Below the pieces are notes generated by a model, which was not told where the DNA came from, searched no databases, and saw only the letters and a list, made by a program, of their open reading frames with translations. DNA of 64,000 bases from Meloidogyne chitwoodi. Its lineage: Eukaryota > Nematoda > Chromadorea > Rhabditida > Meloidogynidae. This document shows positions 1 to 12,700 of the stretch, piece by piece (within the stretch, counting starts at the first letter, position 1; each line of letters starts with the position of its first letter). Position numbers and translations under genes: made by a program. Location: NCBI GenBank assembly GCA_015183035.1, contig JACZZP010000015.1:1240001-1304000 (forward strand). Direction: 5' to 3'.

Positions 1-793
1 GAATTTGATCAGGCCATTAATGAATTTGAGAATGCTTTGCTTGTTCGACAAGTAAATATTTATTATCTATATGTATAATAAAAAAATAATATATTTATAG
101 AAGATTTTTCTGCCGAGTGATCGACGAATTGCTGAAGTACTTTATATGATGGGTGTCACTTATGCAAATAAAAATGATTTTGCAAAAGCTGCTGAATATT
201 TTGAACTTACAAAAACATCGTTGGAAAGTACAATTGGTGATTTTTTTAATGGGAAGAGTGTTATTAAAATATAGAATAATGAGCTAATATTCTTCTCAAA
301 TAGGATAGCCTACTACACTATAAAATAACTTTTAGATAAAAACTGAGAATATTTTTACTCAAAAGTTGTAAATAATTTTAATTTGTTTCTAACTTTAAGA
401 AGAAATTGAAAAACAATTAATTGAAGAGGAAAAGAAAGAGAATTTAGAGTCAATTTCAAAGTTGAAGTCAGATATTTCAGAGCTTAAAGATGTTGTTAAA
501 GCTGTTGTGGAAAAAGTTATAGGTAATAGATATCAAACTTTTTTTTATTTTAAATTTATTTTAAAGATTCTAAAGAATCAGCTGAATCACGGGCTCGTCA
601 ATTGGCTTCCGCTGCCATATTAATTGGAGAAAAATTAAATTTATTAAGTGCTGGTCAACCAGAACCGGTTGTTGATGATGTTACTGCGCTTTTACAACGT
701 AAGACGCCAAAAAAGAGAGCTGCCGAGGAAAATGGAAGTGAGAAAGAGAATGGCAAAAAATTGGCAAAGATTGATGAAAATGAGGAAGATTAG
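1..793 (+). CDS. NASP/SHNi-TPR histone chaperone, 3' part (5' end outside the window)
   Basis: Four exons are readable: 1-51, 101-236, about 400-522 and 567-793, joined by GT-AG introns. The first two exons encode the SHNi-TPR motif typical of the NASP/Sim3/Hif1 family (FDQAINEFENALLVRQ, then a helix pair with LPSDRRIAEVLYMMGVTY and FAKAAEYFELTKTSLE). Next comes a Lys/Glu-rich coiled coil (EIEKQLIEEEKKE), and then a segment with SRARQLASAA. The end is a basic/acidic tail with KTPKKRAAEE, which looks like a nuclear localisation signal. NASP proteins bind free histones H3-H4 and H1 and deliver them for chromatin assembly in the nucleus. The gene converges on TRAP-beta with about 165 bp between stop codons. 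The N-terminal TPRs lie outside the window. Family assignment is from motif recognition. Confidence 0.82.
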
Positions 794-958
794 AAGGGAT
801 TTGTTTAATTTATTTTATTTAAAACAAAATCTCAATATTAACTTTTTTCAACGTATTACAATTAAATTTAAATATTTGTCCATTTAATAAATTAAACTAC
901 TATTTAAAAAACATCCTTGTAACAAATACGGACGAAATAAAAATTATCATTTAACTAT

Positions 959-1813
959 TTATCGGGTCTTCTTTTGACCAATTTGGGACTTTGCGTATTT
1001 TTTCTGAACTTGAAACCTAAAAAATATACATTATTAGAATTAATTTTTAAGAAAAATTATACCAAATGAGAAATGGGAGCACAGTTGTAGGCATTGCAAG
1101 AAGTAGAAAAATTATCCAAACACCAATCTTTGAGGAAAATCGCCTTTCGTAGTCCTTTAATCGATAAATATTACCTTAAAATTTAAATAAAAAAATTATC
1201 TAAGGTCATTTCAACCCTCTCCTGGAGCTGTTGAATAGCTAATGATAGCTTGTTTGGCATCTTTTGATGGGTAATAAGTAACCAGAGCTGAGGTATAATT
1301 AAAAATACCAAAAGTTCTCGGACGTACAATAACAGAATGAGTTACTAAATAAAAAAAATTAATTATTAAATATTCTATTAATAGACCATTTTCCCTTGGT
1401 GCAATCTGCTCCCAATGAACATGTAAAAAACCTTTAACAATTTCAAAGGATTGAGTTGGAAAAGAATTCCGATCATCCATTGTAACTTTTAAAGCAGTTG
1501 TATCACCCACATTGTAGAGCATATATTCAACTACATAATCCATACCTTCAACTGCATACTAAATTAAAAATAGTAAAATTAAAATGTAGAAAACACCTGA
1601 GAAAGCGTAAATTTGGATGTTAATATCCGAGCCGAATTTAACAGTTTCTTATCGACTGCCTTAAATTTAAAGTAAATTTTTAACTAATTAAATAATAAAA
1701 ACCTCAGAAAGTGTGTCAGTCTCCGCTTCATTTGCTGCATTAAAATGAACAGGAAAGAAAATAATTGAATATAAGCAAAGAAAAAAAGACGATATTATCT
1801 TCTTTTTTAACAT
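959..1813 (-). CDS. SSR2: Translocon-associated protein subunit beta (TRAP-beta / SSR-beta)
   Basis: Single-pass ER membrane subunit of the TRAP complex, which sits beside the Sec61 translocon and helps insertion of secretory proteins. The start at 1813 gives a clear signal peptide (MLKKKIISSFFLCLYSIIFF). The lumenal domain carries family hallmarks: VEYMLYNVGDTTALKVTMDD, VHWEQIAPRENG, FNYTSALVTYYPS and STAPGEG. The next exon gives YERRFSSKIGVW and a membrane helix (IIFLLLAMPTTVLPFLIW), and the last gives a short basic cytosolic tail ending QIGQKKTR. I count about 215 residues in six exons. An intron at about 1345-1388 can be read through without a stop, so naive translation inserts a false loop after PRENG. 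The ATG lies 5 nt after a TTTTAG acceptor-like site, and the gene is 252 bp downstream of ETFB on the same strand. Confidence 0.88.
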
Positions 1814-2065
1814 TTTTACTAAAATTTTTTAAAAATCTTTTTTTAACAAAATTAAAATAAAAGCAAAAATAAAATTGCTAAATTAAAATTAACAAAAAAA
1901 ATTAAAAATTTATTTCAGTAGATTATAAAAAATATTTTCCTTTTGAACGTGATTGATCGTTCTTCCTATTATATATTGTTTACACGATTATAATCAAAAA
2001 TATTAAAATTATACATATGTAGAATATAAAATGGCAATATATTTTGTGTCCATTATCTAATTACA

Positions 2066-3062
2066 TTAAATAACACCCTTCTCTCTAAGGCTTTTGACAA
2101 GTGAAGGAATATCTTCAACAAAGCCTCCAGCCTGACGAGCTGGAGGTTCAATTACCTAAATAACGATATTATTTTCTAAAAATATTAAAGTTAAAACTTC
2201 AATTATTTCAGTTTGTGATGTCAAATCAATGCCTAAATCCTTTAGAGCTTTCTTCTCTAAAGGCTTCTTTTTAGCTTTCATAATATTTGGAAGAGTTGAG
2301 TAACGAGGCTAAATACATTAATTTTTTATAAAATTTATTAATACCGTATTTAGACGTAAATCAGCAGTGACCAAAGCTGGTAATTTAACTCTTATAATAT
2401 CCAAACCACCATCAATTTCACGTGTAACCTTTAAATGAGTTCCACCATCTTCTTCTTCCACTTTACTTGCGAATGTTGCTTGTGGCCAATTTAAATAACC
2501 AGCAACCATTTGACCTACAAATTATTACTTTAAAAATATATTAAAATATATACCTGTTTGATTAGCATCATCATCAATAGCCTGTTTTCCAAGAATTATT
2601 AAATCATATTTATCATTTTCTAACAATTTGCTAATAGCACGAGCAACATGAATTGGTTCAAGTTTTTCCTCCAAATCAGCATCAACTTCCAGATGGATTG
2701 CTTTATCTGCACCCTTAGCAAGCGCAGTTCTTAAAGTTTCCTAAAAAATTATTTTAAAAATTCGTATTAAATATTTATAATCAAACCTGTGCTTTTTGTG
2801 TGCCAATAGAGAGAGCCACAACTTCTACAGGCCCTTTACCAGCTTTTTCTTTTCGTTCTTTTATTTGGACGGCTTCCTCTAAAGCAATTTCACAAAAGGG
2901 ATTCATTGAATGATTAACCTTAAAATAGATAAAATAATAAAAAAAATATTTTAAATAAAATTTGTAACTTACACCATCCTTTATAACTCCAGTCCCATCT
3001 TTTTTGACTCGAACTTTTACAGCAAAATCAATAACACGTTTTACTCCAACAAGAATTCTCAT
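2066..3062 (-). CDS. ETFB: Electron transfer flavoprotein subunit beta
   Basis: Mitochondrial matrix flavoprotein subunit. With ETF-alpha it takes electrons from acyl-CoA dehydrogenases and passes them to ETF:ubiquinone oxidoreductase. The protein begins [19 protein letters not shown], as in ETFB from bacteria to humans. It continues with [64 protein letters not shown] (adenine nucleotide-binding region), [20 protein letters not shown] (ETF-beta signature region) and a C-terminal [21 protein letters not shown] count about 257 residues, close to the human 255. The start at 3062 follows directly after a TTTAG acceptor-like sequence, so the mRNA is probably cis- or trans-spliced at the start codon. 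Introns are about 50 bp. Confidence 0.95.
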
Positions 3063-3270
3063 CTAAATAAAAAATAAATATATAAAAAAGAAAAATAATT
3101 AAAAAAGTAAAATGAAGTCGAAACAGGACTTGAATAAAATAAAAAGAACTGCTAATATTAAAAAATTTTTTTCGAAACAATTTTATTAAAATTTTTATAT
3201 TTGGCGTAATGAAACTGACATCCATCCTACCGTTTCATCTGTACTATCACTATTTTGACAGTGTTCGGCG

Positions 3271-3403
3271 TGTACAGACATTTCGTCGACAGAAATTGCA
3301 CGACATTTTGTCCAACGGCAAAAAATCGTGGCTAGGGTAAACGAAATGTAGTTTTTTGCCGAAGAGGCGAAATGTCGTGCAATTTTGTTAGACGAAATGT
3401 ACA
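3271..3403. repeat. Imperfect inverted repeat, MITE-like hairpin upstream of ETFB
   Basis: The left arm starts TGTACAGACATTTCGTC and contains AAATTGCACGACATTTTG. The right arm contains AAATGTCGTGCAATTTTG and ends GACGAAATGTACA, the reverse complement with a few mismatches and small gaps. A second internal pair is GGCAAAAAA with TTTTTTGCC. No ORF makes sense here. It is about 210 bp upstream of the ETFB start. It could be a non-autonomous DNA transposon remnant; target-site duplication was not resolved. Confidence 0.6.
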
Positions 3404-3722
3404 GGTCCCCTTTAGGTTTCAAAAGAAGAGTTTGAAAATTGAAGGAGGAGAAAAGAAAAAAAGTAAAAATGAAAGAGAATAACACACTCTAGTCGCGGCA
3501 AACTGATCCGTGACAAATTGGTTGATATTTTTATTTTTTACGTGGTTTAGTTTTAACGGATTAACGATTATCTCTTCTTCCCATCATTTGCACTATGAAT
3601 TAAAATTTGTTACTTTACACATTTTCCATAAATATAATTAATTTTTTGTTCTTTTATATTATTTTTTATTTTATTAATTGTAAGTAAGATTTAATTATTT
3701 AATTTTTAGTTTGAATGTAATT

Positions 3723-5269
3723 ATGATATTTTATGGTAAATTACTAATACAAAAAGCTCAGTGCCAATTATTTATTTGCCTTATAATAGCAAACTTTTAT
3801 TTTTCTTCTGCTGACGATTTTATAGATGTTATTGATGGAAAATCTTCTAATGAATTTAGAGGATATTATAAAAGGGAACATTCACTTATAAAACCTTATC
3901 AAAGTTTGTGAAATTAAAAAATAAAAGTACCTATAAAATTTAGAAAGTTAATTTTAAGGTGCTGGCTTGGATATTCCAAATTGGGAAATTGTTGGAGGTA
4001 CAATGGTAATGCAAAATGAGATTCGTCTTACGAGGGATGTTCGTAGTCAACAAGGTGCTATTTGGAATAAAGTGGTAAGAAAAATCTTTTTTTTAATTTA
4101 AACTTTGTTTTTAATTATTTAGCCTAACCATGCAAGGGATTGGGAATTAATTGTTGATTTTAGTATTCATGGCTCTACTGAGACTCTGTTTGGAGGTTAT
4201 ATTCTTATTTTCTTTATGAATTATCTTTCATTTAAGATGGTTTTGCAATTTGGTATGTACAAGAACCGAATATTCTTGGGCCTGTGTTTGGCTCAAAAGA
4301 TTACTTTCGTGGTCTTGGCATTTTTCTTGACACTTATAGTAATCATAATGGACCTCATTCGGTTTTTAAGATAAATTTTTAAAAATATTTTAATTTTTTA
4401 GCATTCACATCCATACATTTCCGCTATGGTTTCAAATGGATCGTTGAATTATGACCATGACAAGGATGGAACACATACACAATTGGGTGGCGAAGAAAGT
4501 GGTTAGTTCTTTTTAATTATTTAATAAAAAAATCTTAAAAATATATTTTTAAATAATTTAGGCTGTGAAGCAAGATTTCGTAATAAAGAACATGGAACAT
4601 TTGTACTTATTCGTTATGTTGGCAATACTTTGTCGGTATGATTATCTAAAGTTTCGTAAATAATAAGTTTAGTGACTTTATTTTGAGAGGAGATTTTCAA
4701 GAGGATTTAATTAAAATAAAATATTTGTATTTAAATTAGATATTTAAAGATATTCACTGATATTTCAAATGAAGGAATTTGGAAACGATGTCTACGAGTT
4801 GATGGAGTAATTTTACCAACAAATTTTTATTTTGGAATTTCTGCTGCTACTGGAGACTTAACAGGTTTTTTATATTATGAAATATGGTAAATATATGATA
4901 TAACAATATTTTAGATACGCATGACTTAATAAGTATTCGAATGTTTGAGCAGGAGTATGCTAGAGTTGAAAAGCCTTTTGAAACAAACAGCGATAAAATT
5001 GAGCCATTTGCCTCAAAGTAAGATAACATATATTTTTTGTTTTTAAATAATTAGTTGGGAATTGTTTAGTGGATGTATTTTTTGTTTTATTATTTTTTAG
5101 TATTGCTGCTCCAAGAGATCATGTACCAGATAAAAAACCTTCAAAACTTGGCTGGATTGGTACAATCTTTTTAATAATTATTGGAATTGTTGTAATTGTT
5201 GGTGTTCTTGGTTTTGGATTTATTTTTCTACAAAAAAGACAGGAACGTTCAAGAAAAAGATTTTATTAA
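3723..5269 (+). CDS. LMAN2: L-type lectin, VIP36/LMAN2-like cargo receptor
   Basis: Type I membrane lectin of the ER-Golgi pathway that binds high-mannose glycoproteins. I chose the ATG at 3723, the first one in frame; the open frame extends upstream only with a TTG. It gives a hydrophobic signal segment (CQLFICLIIANFYFSS). The leguminous-lectin-type domain spans residues about 45-280: YYKREHSLIKPYQ, IPNWEIVGGTMV, GFAIWYVQE, FRGLGIFLDTYSNHNG (Ca2+/mannose-binding loop), SGCEARFRN, and YFGISAATGDLTDTHDL. A membrane helix (about 313-335) precedes a basic tail ending KRFY, like the VIP36 C-terminus. The total is about 350 residues against 356 in human VIP36. There are eight or nine exons with short introns; one exon begins at 4750 after an unusual TTTAAAG acceptor. 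ERGIC-53 is less likely because its C-terminal coiled coil is absent. Confidence 0.9.
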
Positions 5270-6530
5270 AATAAAACATAAAAAAATATTTTTGTGATAT
5301 AAAAATAAATAATATATTTATTTGGCTGCTCACTAAAACAATAATTAAGCTTCAAAAAACTTTTATTTTTAAATACATTTATTTAACTTTATTTTCTTTT
5401 TTATTGTTTTTTGATTAAAAAGAAAGTCTGCAAATTGTTAAAGATTAAAAAATTTATTTAAACTTTTCAATTTTAATAATGAGACAGTCCTTCTTTTATA
5501 TTTGTTATTGCAATATTTAATTAATTAATTAGATAATATTGGTTTCTAAATTAAAAAAATATTTTTTTACCTCATTTTATTAAATTAATTAATTACTAAT
5601 TTATTTTTTTAAAAGATTTTAGAAAGTTTTAACAGATTTTCTAAAGAAAAATATAATTATCTTTTGACATTCTTATCTTCTCTAATAAGAGAATCAGTCT
5701 ATTTTATATTTTGTTTTTTTACTTATTTTTTAAATTATTTTAATATTATTTTCTCAAAATTGCCTTTTTTAAATTTTTGAAATATTTATAATTTTTGTTC
5801 TTTTATTTTAAAATATCTTTCTGTTATTATTTTCTAAAATTTTAATAAAAAATGTTAAAAATATAAATAAAGTTTTTATTTATCTTTTTTTATAAATTAA
5901 TAAATTTTGTCTTCTTAAACTTTTTTCCTTTTTAATAACTAAAAAAAAATTAAAATTTCCAAAGAAAGATTTATCATATAAATGTTTAGTATTAATTAAA
6001 TGAAAAAATTGTGTATTATTTAATTGTGTAGTATTTATTTAAAATAATAATAATAATAATGTGTTTGTGTGTAAGCAGTTTAATTGTTTTGAGAATTTAA
6101 TTTTTAAATTTTAAATGAGATAAAATAAGAAAAGAAAATTTGCTTTAAATTTATTTTTTAAAATTATAATTTAAAATATTCTTTAATTTTAGCAAATTTT
6201 ATTTTAAAAATATTATAATAAAAAACGTGAATAAATTGGGAAGAAATAGAGGAAGTGTGTAATTTAAAATATTTAATTATTTAAAAATGCTAAAATAATA
6301 GAAATTAAATATAAAATTGAAATTTTTCATTAAAAAAAATATTATTATTGCCGGAAATGTATGAAAGAAAACTGTTTACACACAGAAAAAGAAAAGAAGA
6401 AAATATTATTTTCAAATCTATTTTTTTTTTAATTCGTCAAATTTTATTTAAAAAAAAGTCCAATAAATGATTAAATTATTCCCAAAATTATGGAATAATT
6501 AATTAATTTAATTAATATATTTTCATTTAT
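5270..6530. other. A+T-rich intergenic spacer between convergent genes
   Basis: About 1.26 kb between the 3' ends of the lectin gene and the APP homologue. It is almost entirely A/T with homopolymer runs and no coding frame of note. A short AATAATAATAATAAT run lies near 6043-6058. It presumably holds both 3' UTRs. I see no RNA gene. Confidence 0.7.
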
Positions 6531-9500
6531 TTAACAAGGTTGTTTACTTTCAAAAAATGCATAAGTTGCTAAAATAAATAAAAAATAAATATTAAAAAAA
6601 AAACTAACGATTTTCATATCCATTAATTTGCATTCCAGTAATATGACTTTCTTCTGGTGTACAAACATCAACCTTTTTTAATTAAAAAATATATTTTAAA
6701 TTTAAATTAATTACTTCAATAAATCCACGATGTCGATTTCTTTTTCCTTTAAATAAAAATAAAATAATTGTTAAAATAATAATTGTTAATATTATAAGTC
6801 CAATTAAAACAATTAAATTAGCATCTTCAAATAAATTTCCAACATTTTCCTCTTCCTTTTTTTAAAAAAATAATTAATATTTATTTTTAAAAATATAAAT
6901 AACCTTATTATTATATGAAGAAAATAACTCTTTATGTTTATTATTATTATTATAATTATTAATAATTTTTTGTTCATTTTCTTCTTTAATTAATAATTCA
7001 TTTGGTGATGGAGCTAAAACAATTGGTTCAATATTTATATTTTTAATTTGTTTTCGTTTAGCATTTCCAATTTCTTCTTCTTCATCATTATCATCATCTT
7101 CTTCTTCCTCTTCTTCTTCACTTGTAGAAGATTCTTCTCCTTTATTTATTTTTGTTGTTTTTAATTTAGCCATTCCATAAGGTTTAAGTAATTCTACATG
7201 AATTTTAACTGGAATTTTAACTGTTGAACTTGGAGCTGGAACAATTGTTGTCATTTTTTCTTCTTCTGTATCTTCATCTTCTTCAAACTAAAATAATTAT
7301 AATTTTTTTTAAATTTAAAGGTTAAAAAGGAAAGAAATCTTTTTATTTATTAAATAATTTTTTATATTTAAATTTTACTTGATCTTCATCAGAATCTTCT
7401 TCCATTTGTTTTCCTTTTTCTTTATTATTATTATTATCATTTAAAACATCTTTTAAAGAAACAATCATAGATTTATGTTCAATCAAAGGTGATGATGATT
7501 TATGTGATTCAATAAATGTATCATCTTTTTGTTTTGAAGAAGAAAAACTTTGTTTATATAATTTAATTAAACGTTCATTACGTTCTTCATCATTTAAATA
7601 ATTTAATTTTTTCTTTATTTCACCTAAATTAAAATAATATACCTATTTAATTTAAATCCCCCAAATCACCTAGAGGAGAAGAAAACTTACTCAATTATGT
7701 GAGTTTTTATAAGAAAGGAAATATATAAAGAAATAAATAGGAGTTAAACCTAAATAAATATATATCAATACATATTTATCATTCCTATTTTTCATAAAAT
7801 TTGGTCTATCACTACTGATACATCACAACAATTTTTAAAAATTAAAAAATTCCGGTTTTCTCCAATTATTTTATTTTAATTATTCTATTATTTTTACCTT
7901 CATTTTTTCGTTCCAATTCTTCTGGAGTATTTTCTCTACGATAAGCTTTCCAAAAAGATAAAGATTTAGGTCTTAATTCTTTTTCTAAATCAGGAAAATC
8001 TCTAAGCATTGCCAAAGTTCCATTTATTCGCAAATCAATATAACGAAGTCTGTGAAGAAGAATTGGTTCAAAAGAAATTGCTTCTTCTTCTTGTCCAGAA
8101 CGTAAAAGATGTCGATAACGATTAAGCATATGAAGTCTATCTTTTTCTTCAGCACGAATATAATTCTTTTTTTTTAATTTAAATAATTAAATTATATAAA
8201 TAAATATACTTTGAGTGTTCTTAAAACATTTTCTTTATTATCTTTTCCAACTTGAATAGCTAAAGCAGCTCTATATTCATGTGTTGCTTGACGTTTCTTT
8301 TCATTAAGAGAAGTTTGTACTCTTTCATTATGTAAATCTTCTAATTGTTTACGTTGTTCACGATTTTCAGTTTCTAATGAAGAAATTGTTTTACGAAACT
8401 TTCCAGTCCTTTTTAAAAAAAATAATTAAATTAAAAATAAATAAATATTTACATTTCTCTTTTATATTGTTCTGCTCCTTTAGGATCTTTTTCTTTCATT
8501 TTATTATAACGTTCAAACAATTCACTCCATCCAGTTATTACTTTTGTCACTTTTTTACGATGTTTCTTTTCTAAACGTTCTTCTGCTTCACGAAAACGTT
8601 CATGTTCATTTTCAGTATTATCTTCTTTAAAATAAGGATCTTGTTCTTCTTCTTTTGATATTTTTTCTTTCTTTTTAGAAGATTTTGATAATTTATCTAA
8701 AAAAATAATTATTTTTAGAATATTTTTTGAGATATTTTTTAAAGAAATAATTTAAATTGAGTAATCCAAAAAATGTAACTAATATCATTTTATTATTAAC
8801 TTGAATTCTTTTAATATTTTTCAAATTATTAAATTTTTTTAAATAAATAATTTTACCATCAATTTCAGAGTTTTCCTCATCATCATCTTCATCACTATAT
8901 TCTTCATCATCTTCATCTTCTTCTTCTTCAACATCAGAAGAAGAAGATTTCTTTTCATTTAAAGGTGTTTCCAAATCAACAACTATTTTTTCAATTTTTT
9001 CTTCCAAATCTTTAGGGCAACAAACAAATTCAACACCTCTAAACATTCCTAAACCACAAGGTTCTAATAAAGCAAATGAACGAAGGCTTAATTGTTGTTG
9101 ATTATTATTTGATGATTTTGTTTCTTTCTTTTTTAAAAAATAATAATAATTAATTTAAAATTAAATTAAAAAAACTTTTGTTGAGCATTCTTGGTCTCCT
9201 TTTTTATTCCAAAATTTAAAATCATTACATTTATCTTTTCCAATAAAATGATCAAAATGGCAACGATGAGGGACTTGAAGAGATTCTGTAACAAATTCAC
9301 CTCCTAAAATAATATATATATTTAAATATATAAATAAACTAACCAATACATCTAAATGGTCTAACAGTAAATTGATTTTTACAATTATTTCCTTCTTCTC
9401 TACACCAATTATCTATTTTTGTTAAATGTGTATATTCAACAATATTATTAATTTCTTCATTTGGATATACACGTTTACAATATTTTAAAATATCATATTT

Positions 9501-9759
9501 TCCATGTAAACAACCAGCAACACTACTTGGGTCATTTTGCCAACGTCCATCAATATTCATAAATTTATTTCGATAACCACATTGAAAGGCTACTAGAGGC
9601 ATAAAATGTTCATATTTTTTATTTATTTTGCTCTAAAAATAAATTAATTAATTAAAAAAAATTTAATTTAACTGTTTCAGAAGCAATAATATGACTTGCT
9701 GTATTAAAATTAAATAATAAAATTATTGATAAAATTAAATATATGATGACTGCCATCAT
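6531..9759 (-). CDS. apl-1: Amyloid precursor protein homologue (APL-1-like)
   Basis: Single-pass type I membrane protein of the APP family. The start at 9759 gives a signal peptide (MMAVIIYLILSIILLFNFN). The E1 domain is visible as a growth-factor-like part (VAFQCGYRNKFMNIDGRWQ, CLHGKYDILKYCKRVYP, WCREEGNNCK, FTVRPFRCIGGEFV) and a copper-domain-like part (RCHFDHFIGKDKCND, LEPCGLGMFRGVEFVCCP). An acidic Asp/Glu/Ser stretch follows, then E2 (RFREAEERLEKKHRKKV, RYRHLLRSGQEEEA, FEPILLHRLRYIDLRINGTL), a second acidic linker and a membrane helix. The cytosolic tail has TPEE (equivalent to the phosphorylated Thr668 region) and GYENPTYAFFESK. The YENPTY sorting motif is split by the last intron, and the stop is at 6531-6533. 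No recognisable A-beta peptide is present, as in C. elegans APL-1. Confidence 0.94.
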
Positions 9760-12700
9760 GACAGTTTTAATAAGAAAGTTGTTTATATTTATTTTATTTT
9801 TTAATCGAAGTATTTCTAAAAAATAAATTAAACAAATTTAATTAATTTAAGGAAATAAAAATATTATTAAATTATTTCTTTTATTTTATAAAATATAAAA
9901 AGTGTGAGAATTGTTTTAGTATTTAATAAAATAAATATTTTTATATTTTTTGACATTTTAAATAAATAAATATTTTTTTATATATAAACATTGGTTTATT
10001 ATTGAGAAAATAAATAGCTTACAATTAGTTTATTTTATTAAATATTAAATTGGTTAAAATGTTTTTTTTTAATTAAAATAAATTATTATTTTTATTAAAA
10101 TATTTTAAAGAATTAAGAAGAAAAAAAAAGTATAAAAGTGTCAACACTTAAATGCCATGAAAAAGTTATTTAATATATTTGTGGTATTTTTTAGATATAA
10201 AAATATTGTGTAAATGTGGATATAAAAAATACTTTAAAAATTAGAGAAAAAAATAAAAGAAATATATAAATAAATAAATAAATTGTATAGTAAATTAAGT
10301 AAAAATAATTTTGCTCTTAAAATTTTTATCTTTTTATTTTTCTAAAAAATATTAACTAACTAAATCCTCTTTTTCTTTATTTTTTATTTATTCTCCTCTA
10401 TTAAATATATTTATTTTAATGATAATTATAAAAACTTTAATTTAAATATTTTTATTAAAAAATAAAGAAAAATGGCACAAATTGTAAATATATATTTTTA
10501 TATAAATAAAAGAGAAAAGAAAATAATTTTACTTTATCTTGACCATTTATTTAAATAAAATAATATTTTTATAATTTTTGTGAAATAATTTAAAATTATG
10601 AAAAAGAAAATTTAACGGTAAAAATTAATTTTTAAAAATAAATAAATATTTCTTTTTTTTTTTGTAATATTAAAAGAAAAATAAAATATATATTTTTATT
10701 TGAGAAAAAATAAAATAACCTTGAAAAGAAAATTTCTGGAAAAATTAAAAATAAATATTTATTTAATTATTTATTATAAAATTAAAAAATAAGAAACAAA
10801 TAATTATTTTATATTTTTTTAAAAGTTTTAATATTTATTTATTTTTATTAAATAATTTAAAAAAAAATAAAAATATTTTATTTAATTAAATAAAAACAGA
10901 GAAATGCCAAAAAATTGTATTTATTTATTTTTTAAATTTTATAGCACGCAATCGAACAGGAAAATAAAATAAAATTATAAAAATTCTTTTTTAATAAAAT
11001 AAGGAGAGAACATATTTTTTAAAATAAAATTTAAAAAAATGTAAATTTTTCTTTTAGACAGAAAATTAAATTTATAAATATTATTTGAAAAAAAAAAATA
11101 AAAAAAATTTTAAGCAAATGATTTTATTTAAATATTTAAAATAAAATATAAAAATGTCATTAAATAAATAAATAAATATATAATAATTAATTAAAATATT
11201 TAATCTTCTTTAATAAAAAATTTCTGTGTCCATGGAAATGAAAAATAAATAAATATAAATTAATGAAAGAATTTTAAAAAAAAGATTTTCTTTTAAAAAG
11301 TGCATAATTTAAAATAAAATAAAAATAAATATTAAAGAAAAATAATTTAATCTGACAAAAATATTTTAAAAATTCAAAAATCATTCCTTTTAATATTATT
11401 AAAATATATTTTTAATAAAATAAAAATAATTTTAAAATTTTGTTATCAATTTTTGATAAGAATTAAAATTAAATAATTAATTTTAAATAAAAATCAAAGT
11501 CAAGGCCGAAAATATTTTTTTTTAATTTCCGTTAAAAAAGATAAAAAAATATAAATTCCCATCAAAACCAATAAATTATATATAATAAAATAATTAAAAA
11601 AAGAAAATATTGATGATATTTTCGCTGAATTTTATATTTTTTTTAATAAAAAAATATCGGAAACAAAATTAATTTTAAACAAAAAAACAAAATTTTAGAA
11701 AAATAAAAGTAACGGTTGATTAATTTATTTTAAAAATATTTATTGATTAAATACGATCAATTTAAAATAAAAAACTTTTTTTTTAGTTTAAAAAAAGAAT
11801 GTATTTATTTATTTATTATATTAAATATTATTTAGTAAAAAAGTGCAAACAAACTTAACTAAAAAAAGAAAAAAAATATTTTTAGATGACTAATTCTTTA
11901 AAAAAGAAAAAAATATTGTTTCAAAAATAAATAAATAATTGAGTGATTTAAAATATTAATTATAAAAAAGAATAAATAAATTATATTTTGAGAAAAGAGT
12001 GAAATAATAATAATTATTATTTAAGAGTAAAATTAAAATAAAAAAATAATTTTAAACTTTTATTTGTTTTAAATAATCTCTTTTAAATATTTAAATAATA
12101 TATAATTATTTAAATAGAAATATATTTATTTATTTATTTTATATTTAAAAAAAAATAAAATTAAACTTATTTTCTTTTTTTTAATTTTTCAGTCTTCCTT
12201 TGTCAGTGTCATTTACCGCTACAAAATAAAAGCAGCGTGAAAAATTAAAGGTAAAAAATAAATAAAAAATATATTTGCGCAGTGATGAAGATATTTAATT
12301 ATTTAAAATATATATAAAATTGTGTAAATATTATTTTATTTCTTTTAAATAAATTATATAATAATTAAAAATATTATTTTTTATAGGTAATTTATTTATT
12401 TCATTTTTAAGAAAAAAAGAAAAATTAAATAAAAATATTTAATTTTGTTAAAGAAAATAAAAAAAAAAGAAATTTAATCTTTTTGTTTGCAAAATAAAAA
12501 TATTTAAAAAAATAAAAATCAATTTTTAATAAAATATTTTAAAAGAAAAGGTTATATTTATTTAATGGGAAATTAAATAAAAACTATTTGAAAATTGTTA
12601 GAGAATTTTTAAAAAAAAATGGTTTGAAAACAATAAAAAAGAAAACAATCAAATGCCAAAAGAAAATTAAAATGACAATTATTAAAAAAGAAAATTAAAG

